From NCBI GenBank assembly GCA_004802705.1, contig SGPL01000616.1, forward strand, positions 7,702-18,485: a stretch of 10,784 nucleotides of DNA, written 5' to 3'. Shown here piece after piece: positions 8,001 through 10,784 of the stretch. The translations under genes were made by a program, and so were the position numbers. This stretch comes from Bondarzewia mesenterica. Taxonomy: Eukaryota; Basidiomycota; Agaricomycetes; Russulales; Bondarzewiaceae. Within the stretch, counting starts at the first letter, position 1. Every line of letters begins with the position of its first letter. Under the pieces are notes generated by a model, which searched no databases, was not told the origin of the DNA, and saw nothing but the letters and a program-made list of their open reading frames with translations.

Positions 8001-10784
8001 CGAGCCACTTCTTCTAATCGTTTGTCTTGTCCGAAACGAATGTGCGTGAAGTCATCGAGATTCAGCTCCACTCCAGACACCGCGTGATATTCGCCCAAAG
8101 CTGCCGCAGTCGCCTCTTCTACGAAAGCTCGTACGCTTCGGCGACGGCGAGACCCCTGAAGAAAGTAAATGAAGTTGGAGCCCGTTTGAAAGAAAAACAG
8201 AACGACTCACCAGGTAGTCCTTAACAGATCGATAACTGCCAGTGGCCATAGCGTCTAAATCGGCATGAGCTCCTTCGGCCAGATCATTTCTCCCGACGAA
8301 CTCATACGCAGCCGCAGTCCAATCCTGGCCAGGCGACAGTTGACACGTCCGTGCCACTTCTCGCAATGGAGCAGCAAGGCCCAGCGGGAGGTGATTGAGA
8401 AAGTCGAGCCCAAGATGAGCCTTCACCATGATTTGCATCGCGTTCTCGGCCCTCTTGCGGCTGTCTTCGACGGTTTTGTCTGCAAGACACCGGTAGATCG
8501 CCGTGACTTGACGTAGGTACGCAAGTGGCTCCACACGACCATAGGCAAACGACGGTTTGATGTTGAATGTGGAGGCGAGCTTGTTGGTGTCATACCATGG
8601 CAGCTTCCAATCGGGATTACTGAGCCTGCCGAAAAAGATAGCGGACATGTCTGGAGGCCAGACCGGCAGACGTCGTCCACGTACTTGAGTTCTGGACAAA
8701 GTCACGCTGCCCATCAGCTGGATAGAAGAAGGATGAATAAAGGGGAAAACACGAACTGACGCCAGCCGAACACCATCCAGGCATCGCGTCCGGACAGATG
8801 CGCTTCCAGTAGTCAACCCATTCTGGTCTCACAATCAACGCGATGGTACATATCAGTTTCGCCAGACGGAGTAGTGATCCATATCGGGATACCATGAGCC
8901 GAATGTCTTCGCCAAGGGTATGCAACGCATTGAGAACAGGCGCAAGAAGCCTATTGGGGCGATTTTGTGGGAGCTGCAGGTTTGATCGCGCGCGGACGCG
9001 GCGGCATCTGCAATCCGGCTAGCACGGGGTCCTCCCCGAATCGGAAAGCGGAAGGCGAAGACGAGAGATGCTCCCAGGCACTGGTCTCCTCGTCAGGCCC
9101 ACCCGTGCGGAACTGATCGAGGCCAAACGCTTCCGACAACGCAATGCAGAAGCACTCGAATTCAACATCTTCAGATAATGCGCGCTCTCTCTTGATCCAC
9201 AAGTCCAAGAATTTGAAGTGAATGTTCCACGACCAGTCTGCGGGCAACGTGATGGCGAGCACCTGCAGACACTGGTCTGTGAGGAGGTCTCTAGGGACAT
9301 AATCGAGAGAGTGTGCACGAGTCGAGCGGTCCGCAAACTCTATGGTGACAATCGAGTGCACGCCATTTTTCAAACGGACCGGATTGGGGACATCAGGCGA
9401 TAAAACGACCGAATCGACGTCCATTGGCGAGAAATCGGCGATATCACCTGTTGAAAAAAGGTCGTGGAAGGGCCATGGCCTGAGTTCCGTGCGTGAGGGC
9501 CACCAGTGCTCCGCTCGGCCTCAAAATCAGCAGATCCTGCACCCTGTCGCGTGTGATGCGTAGAGACACGACAGAGACACCCGGCTGATGGCCCACAGGG
9601 GTGACCTTGATCATCCTGTCCTCTGCAGATTTGATGAGAGAGAAAATAGAGACAATTTGGGAGCTTGGAAGGCAAATGGCGAGGAGGGAGCGGTCTGCCT
9701 TCCCATCCCAGCGTTGATCGAAAAGGGCAACGCTGATGTTCCGCAAATTGGGTATGCTTGAAATGAACAATGAAAAATGTGAGCTGAGAAAAACGAAGAG
9801 AAAATGAATATGAGACGGAGAAAAGGAAGCTCACTCGCTCTCCGAGATATCCATCGAGTGTAGTTTTGCAACCCAAAATGTAGCTCTCATCCTCGTATGG
9901 TCCATAGGTCCCAGTGAAGCATCTGCTTCGAGCCTCCCTCCCAAAGCCATTTGATCCATTGTGACACTGAGCTCTTTTCGTCCGAGCGAGTTGCGGCGGA
10001 CCCTCGTATGCCCAGGCTGCGTCATCTGAGAATTTGAAGATGTCTCTCCATTGACAAGGGACGCCATCGTCATCGTCGTAGACAACGAAGGCGGCATTCC
10101 AGGGAGGGCCGACAGAGGAGGAAGTGGGCGGAAATCCGTCGGGGGCGTCTTTTCCAAGGGATGATCCTCCACCAAGGGCGCCGCAGCCCAATCAAATGAG
10201 TTGTTTCCTCCCATCGAGTGACGCCTATCTCCAACACTCCCGCCATGCATCGACGCCCGTTTCTTACGGTTCCGCGGACGGGCTTGCGCGACAGGCGCAT
10301 CCTTGGGTTTAATATAGGTATACCGCCAAAGGGTCAGCCGCCGCTCCTTTGTGTTGACGGTGACAAGGACATCATCGTCATCCTTCGCGGCACGATCTGA
10401 AACCCACACGATCGACTCCTTTGGTGGAATGGACTGCAAGAGCTTCGCTCCGTCGCGCTCCTCGTCTTCGTCCACCAGTGCCGGTGGCATCGAATGAAAC
10501 CCACCGACAATCCCTCGGGCACACCCCACGACAGTCGCCTCCGCCAAAGGGCTCGTCATGGCAAACACCGTCGGCAGCGGCTCGTCGCCCGTCATCTCCG
10601 CCTCACGCATCTCCGTCGCGTCCAGCACGCGCTGGATCATCACGCCGTGCGGGTACAACGGCCAGGCCTTGCGCACCAAAAACGGCAGCGCGAACGTGTA
10701 CTCGAGCCCATCGTCCAGATATATCTTCCCAATGCTCCTCAAAAACACAAACGTCGCCCGCACCCTCGCGTCCGGCTCGCGCCC
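5100..10784 (-). CDS. APC1: anaphase-promoting complex subunit 1, 5' partial
   Basis: APC1 is the largest scaffold of the APC/C, the nuclear E3 ubiquitin ligase that degrades securin and cyclins. Exons on the minus strand: 10784-9835, 9756-8761, 8717-8211, 8155-7944, 7889-6616 and 6562-5100 (stop TGA). The introns are 78, 43, 55, 54 and 53 nt. If two frame breaks in the second exon are corrected, all phases agree and the window encodes about 1,799 residues; human APC1 has about 1,944, so a modest N-terminal part is missing. Numbering from the window edge: residues 1-400 are the N-terminal propeller (IGKIYLDDGLEYTFALPF at 18-35, LTLWRY at about 150), interrupted by a basic Ser/Pro-rich loop (about 165-275). 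A mid domain follows (WPPDMSAIFFGRLSNPDWK, then GRNDLAEGA). Proteasome/cyclosome (PC) repeats run from about 1000 to 1400 (AGFLYGLGLTG, LTSIGVLLGLSA, GLVGIGLLFMG, TIALGLMYL, MVMAGTGE, MSLGLLFLGGG). The rest is the C-terminal domain. The breaks lie at 9454-9459 and 8956-8959. The 43-nt intron (donor GTCAGT, 8760-8718) is the least certain junction; a 66-nt alternative from GTGTTC is possible. The last donor, GTCGGA (6615), is weak but fits phase and family. Confidence 0.93.

Overview
The window is a piece of a fungal nuclear genome, most likely a basidiomycete of the Agaricomycetes type (inference). The evidence is three intron-rich protein-coding genes whose introns are mostly short (43 to 136 nt) with GT...AG ends, plus a TATA/CCAAT promoter leading into a CT-rich tract. 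The left end is low quality: about 25 ambiguous bases lie in the first 230 positions, as at the end of a contig.

Layout from left to right. (1) Positions 161-1903, minus strand: a PIH1-family gene (R2TP Hsp90 co-chaperone), complete at its 5' end, with its 3' end lost in the ambiguous sequence at the window edge. It is split by an unusually long 741-nt intron and a 207-nt intron. (2) Positions 1904-2250: a 347-bp divergent promoter between PIH1 (minus) and the next gene (plus), with two CACGTG boxes, a CCAAT box and a TATA box. (3) Positions 2251-3891, plus strand: a complete class I DAHP synthase gene (ARO3/ARO4 family, first enzyme of the shikimate pathway) of six exons, one of which is a 4-nt microexon. 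(4) Positions 3892-5099: about 1.2 kb of convergent intergenic DNA with no supportable gene. (5) Positions 5100-10784, minus strand: most of APC1, the largest subunit of the anaphase-promoting complex/cyclosome, in six exons (about 1,799 residues in the window). The 5' end lies beyond position 10784.

The genes are ordinary housekeeping functions (chaperone assembly, aromatic amino acid biosynthesis, cell-cycle ubiquitin ligase) and do not form a pathway or cluster. I see no mobile element, CRISPR array, RNA gene or novel defence-like system. The points worth a second look are the 4-nt microexon in ARO4, a glutamate at the position of a lysine known to control feedback inhibition in yeast Aro4, the oversized PIH1 intron, and two places where the APC1 reading frame breaks beside a homopolymer run.
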